A stretch of 64,000 nt of DNA, from the NCBI GenBank assembly GCA_016708435.1, contig JADJFV010000034.1:472956-536955 (forward strand), read 5' to 3'. How positions within the stretch are numbered: the first letter of the stretch is position 1; each line of letters opens with the position of its first letter. Under the pieces are notes generated by a model. That model saw only the letters and a list, made by a program, of their open reading frames with translations, made no database searches and was not told where the DNA came from. The translations under genes and the position numbers were made by a program. Positions 62,310-64,000 of the stretch are shown here, piece by piece. The stretch comes from Leptospiraceae bacterium. Lineage in GTDB: Bacteria > Spirochaetota > Leptospiria > Leptospirales > Leptospiraceae.

Positions 62310-62527
62310 GTAGTTATAATAACCGTCTTAATACGAAATTATTTTAAAGGAGAAAATTTATTGATTGGTGAATTTACAAAAACAGCAGAACTATAAGTCA
62401 ATCAAATTAGACTTCCAATTCTGATTTGATTTATTTTTTAATATAACAGATTCAAAAAATAGCATTCTGGTAAGCTACTTATAAAAATAGTTTAGCAGAA
62501 TAACCAGTCAATAATGGAAAAGTATAT

Positions 62528-62725
62528 ATGAAAGAAAAAACTGGAGGAATCAGTCTAATGATTCTATCAATTTATTTTGGCTTTATCACTTTTGACGGTA
62601 AAGCCCCAATTCCCACAGGCTTAATGTTGGTTTTACATTTGGTTGAGATTGGTTTAATATTCAGTGCTGGTATTGTAGTCATTATTTTTAAAGCAGAAAG
62701 AAAAAATTGGAAACAACAAATATAA
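62528..62725 (+). CDS. Small two-TM membrane protein
   Basis: 65 residues: GGISLMILSIYFGFITFDGK (helix 1) and LVEIGLIFSAGIVVIIFK (helix 2), ending in a basic KNWKQQI. Spacing is compact, with a short loop containing Pro. Function unknown. A 10-bp hairpin and copy 5 of the 32-bp motif follow. Confidence 0.45.
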   Translation: MKEKTGGISLMILSIYFGFITFDGKAPIPTGLMLVLHLVEIGLIFSAGIVVIIFKAERKNWKQQI

Positions 62726-62733
62726 GACCCTAT

Positions 62734-62760
62734 ATTTCCTTGCTCCATTAAAGCAAGGAA
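62734..62760. other. Perfect 10-bp hairpin next to motif copy 5
   Basis: TTTCCTTGCT pairs with AGCAAGGAAA around CCATTAA. No T tract follows on either strand, so it is not a standard terminator. It directly precedes copy 5 of the 32-bp motif. Confidence 0.5.
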
Positions 62761-62769
62761 AAAAGTCTA

Positions 62770-62801
62770 TTTCAGTTGCAGGTCGTTGTTGTGATTGAAT
62801 G
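62770..62801 (+). repeat. 32-bp motif copy 5
   Basis: TTTCAGTTGCAGGTCGTTG followed by TTGTGATTGAATG. It fits the consensus best. Its last three bases are the ATG of the 58-residue membrane protein. Confidence 0.6.
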
Positions 62802-62975
62802 TTAGTAATTTTATTCATAGCTCTAACGACATCTGGAATAGTTATCCAGTTTAATGAGAATAAAACAAATGATTTTACTTTCATTAAAATTATCTTTGAT
62901 TGTGTTTTACTTGTAATTGCACAGATAACAATAATCTTTATGATTAAAATTGAAAAGGATATAGAAAAATTATGA
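62799..62975 (+). CDS. Small membrane protein, 58 residues
   Basis: MLVILFIALTTSGIVIQF and IIFDCVLLVIAQITIIFM are two TM segments; the end is charged (KIEKDIEKL). Its ATG coincides with the end of motif copy 5. The stop overlaps the next ORF by 4 bp (ATGA), a sign of real translation. Confidence 0.4.
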   Translation: MLVILFIALTTSGIVIQFNENKTNDFTFIKIIFDCVLLVIAQITIIFMIKIEKDIEKL

Positions 62976-63073
62976 ATACACATGATATAGTAGAAATATT
63001 TATTATAGTAATCTGCTTAGGAATTACTTTTGTAATGGCTTATTCTACTTATCTATTTTACAAAAACAGATAA
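62972..63073 (+). CDS. Tiny single-TM protein, 33 residues
   Basis: MNTHDIVEIFIIVICLGITF then VMAYSTYLFYKNR. One TM helix and a basic C-terminus. Its ATGA overlap with the 58-residue ORF and its position 47 bp before the CRISPR array are the only context. Could be a small toxin or a regulator; unproven. Confidence 0.4.
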   Translation: MNTHDIVEIFIIVICLGITFVMAYSTYLFYKNR

Positions 63074-63120
63074 ACGAAGAGAGAAATAAATGATTAAAAA
63101 AGGTTTGTAAAAAGGTTCAA

Positions 63121-64000
63121 ATTTCAATCCACTCTCTTCAATTAAGAAGAGAGAAATCAGAAACTAGAAGTATTTGAAAATTACAATACTAGTTTCAATC
63201 CACTCTCTTCAATTAAGAAGAGAGAAATTTTCCATGAACAAACATCTTTATTTTTCCCTGTAAGTTTCAATCCACTCTCTTCAATTAAGAAGAGAGAAAT
63301 CCCCTCCGTATGAGCTATGTCAGCTTTAGTAGAAAGTTTCAATCCACTCTCTTCAATTAAGAAGAGAGAAATCACTTTAACAGAGCTAACCGATAAATGC
63401 GTATTTGTTTCAATCCACTCTCTTCAATTAAGAAGAGAGAAATTTGATACCCTTACAATCTCATTTGTATCACATTGTTTCAATCCACTCTCTTCAATTA
63501 AGAAGAGAGAAATTCTTTGATTGCCTGGGTTATATCCCCGATCGATTTGTTTCAATCCACTCTCTTCAATTAAGAAGAGAAATCCTCATGGGATACTACA
63601 ACGACTAGGAAGAAAGTTTCAATCCACTCTCTTCAATTAAGAAGAGAGAAATTATGATTTAAAATGCAACCTTAGCCCTTTCTTTAGTTTCAATCCACTC
63701 TCTTCAATTAAGAAGAGAGAAATTTGTTTTGATTGGTATTTAAAAAGGCGGTAATAAAGTTTCAATCCACTCTCTTCAATTAAGAAGAGAGAAATGAATC
63801 AAGTAGATGCAATATTACCTATGAGAGTTTCAATCCACTCTCTTCAATTAAGAAGAGAGAAATAATTCGTTCTTTGTATTCTCTAGCCGCTTGACGTTTC
63901 GTGTTTCAATCCACTCTCTTCAATTAAGAAGAGAGAAATGTGCAGAGGTTCTAAATGAGTCGATATGATTTGTTTCAATCCACTCTCTTCAATTAAGAAG
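63121..64000 (-). CRISPR. CRISPR array (13 repeats seen, 12 spacers), continues beyond the window
   Basis: 37-bp repeats start at 63121, 63192, 63264, 63336, 63407, 63477, 63549, 63616, 63687, 63759, 63827, 63903 and 63972 (the last cut by the window). On the plus strand each begins GTTTCAATCC and ends GAAGAGAGAAAT. Spacers are 31-39 bp and unrelated to one another. On the minus strand the repeat ends in ATTGAAAC, a typical crRNA 5' handle, after a CTCTCTTC-TTAATT-GAAGAGAG hairpin, so transcription runs right to left. The repeat at 63121 has a changed terminal base, as expected at the trailer end. No cas genes are in view. Confidence 0.95.

Noticed and set aside
62734..62760. Terminator after the 65-residue membrane protein
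   Set aside because: The stem is perfect but no T tract follows on either strand.
59426..62801. Reading the 32-bp motifs as integron attC sites
   Set aside because: The conserved core boxes (RYYYAAC and GTTRRRY) are not present, and no integrase is in the window; kept only as an unnamed cassette-like motif.
59426..62801. Reading the 32-bp motifs as CRISPR repeats
   Set aside because: Spacing of roughly 0.5-1.6 kb with genes between is not an array; the shared GATTGAA with the CRISPR handle is probably chance.
62654..62983. Minus-strand frame opposite the small membrane proteins
   Set aside because: Overlaps two plus-strand ORFs that are coupled by ATGA and have TM character; the minus frame contains the motif copy reversed.
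63181..63520. Open frames crossing the CRISPR array
   Set aside because: They translate the repeat itself (ISLFLIEESGLKL repeated) and are artefacts of the array.
63158..63971. Self-targeting spacers against genes in this window
   Set aside because: No spacer matched another part of the window by eye; a full search would be needed to exclude weak matches.
1..64000. rRNA, tRNA and known riboswitch genes
   Set aside because: I looked for cloverleaf ends, rRNA signatures and common riboswitch cores and found none that I could support by eye.

Overview
The window is AT-rich chromosomal DNA, by eye in the mid-30s percent GC. The gene content points to a spirochaete of the Leptospiraceae. The support is endoflagellar motor-switch paralogues, a 7TM sensor fused to a SpoIIE phosphatase, many receiver-domain proteins with different outputs, paired M16 proteases, spirochaete-style lipoproteins with loose lipoboxes, and small dispersed intergenic repeats. 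This is inference from content; there is no rRNA or other decisive marker. I saw no rRNA or tRNA gene.

Layout. 1-6.3 kb (minus): an operon of a VWA lipoprotein, a MoxR-like AAA ATPase, an unknown protein, a metallopeptidase/VWA protein and the start of a further gene. 6.3-8.7 kb (plus): an rRNA methyltransferase, a glycosyltransferase-like protein and a lysine/glycine-rich exported protein. 8.7-16.7 kb (minus): an inactive/active M16 protease pair, an unusual flagellar-switch cluster (FliM without its SpoA domain beside a SpoA-FliG hybrid) and a chemoreceptor. 17.3-29.7 kb: mostly housekeeping genes (NadR-like, HMG-CoA lyase, TIGR02757, TypA, L21-Prp-L27, FolD, CysS, RlmB). 29.7-43.7 kb: a 7TM/SpoIIE phosphatase, a long-chain acyl-CoA ligase with an in-frame amber codon, a PhoD-like phosphatase, a FecR-domain protein, GlpD, several lipoproteins, an RnfD-like membrane protein and a frameshifted zinc-ribbon protein.

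43.7-53.3 kb is a signalling island on the minus strand. A PAS kinase and a single-domain response regulator are followed by a very large hybrid kinase broken by about ten lesions, then by three proteins with near-copy receivers and different outputs: HD-GYP, SpoIIE phosphatase and histidine kinase. An SDR enzyme and a six-TM chemoreceptor follow on the plus strand.

56.5-64 kb is accessory DNA. It holds a decayed nucleotidyltransferase, a REP-associated tyrosine transposase with four loci of GTAG-headed REP hairpins, many very small genes (several membrane proteins), a nuclease-like protein, a SprT-like metalloprotease, and five same-strand copies of a 32-bp motif that sit between the small genes like cassette junctions. 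The window ends inside a CRISPR array (13 repeats seen, no cas gene in view). Its repeat structure implies transcription from right to left, with leader and cas genes probably beyond the right edge.

Several genes carry single lesions (a homopolymer indel or a stop). These may be real mutations or assembly errors. The kinase pseudogene has too many lesions for sequencing error alone.
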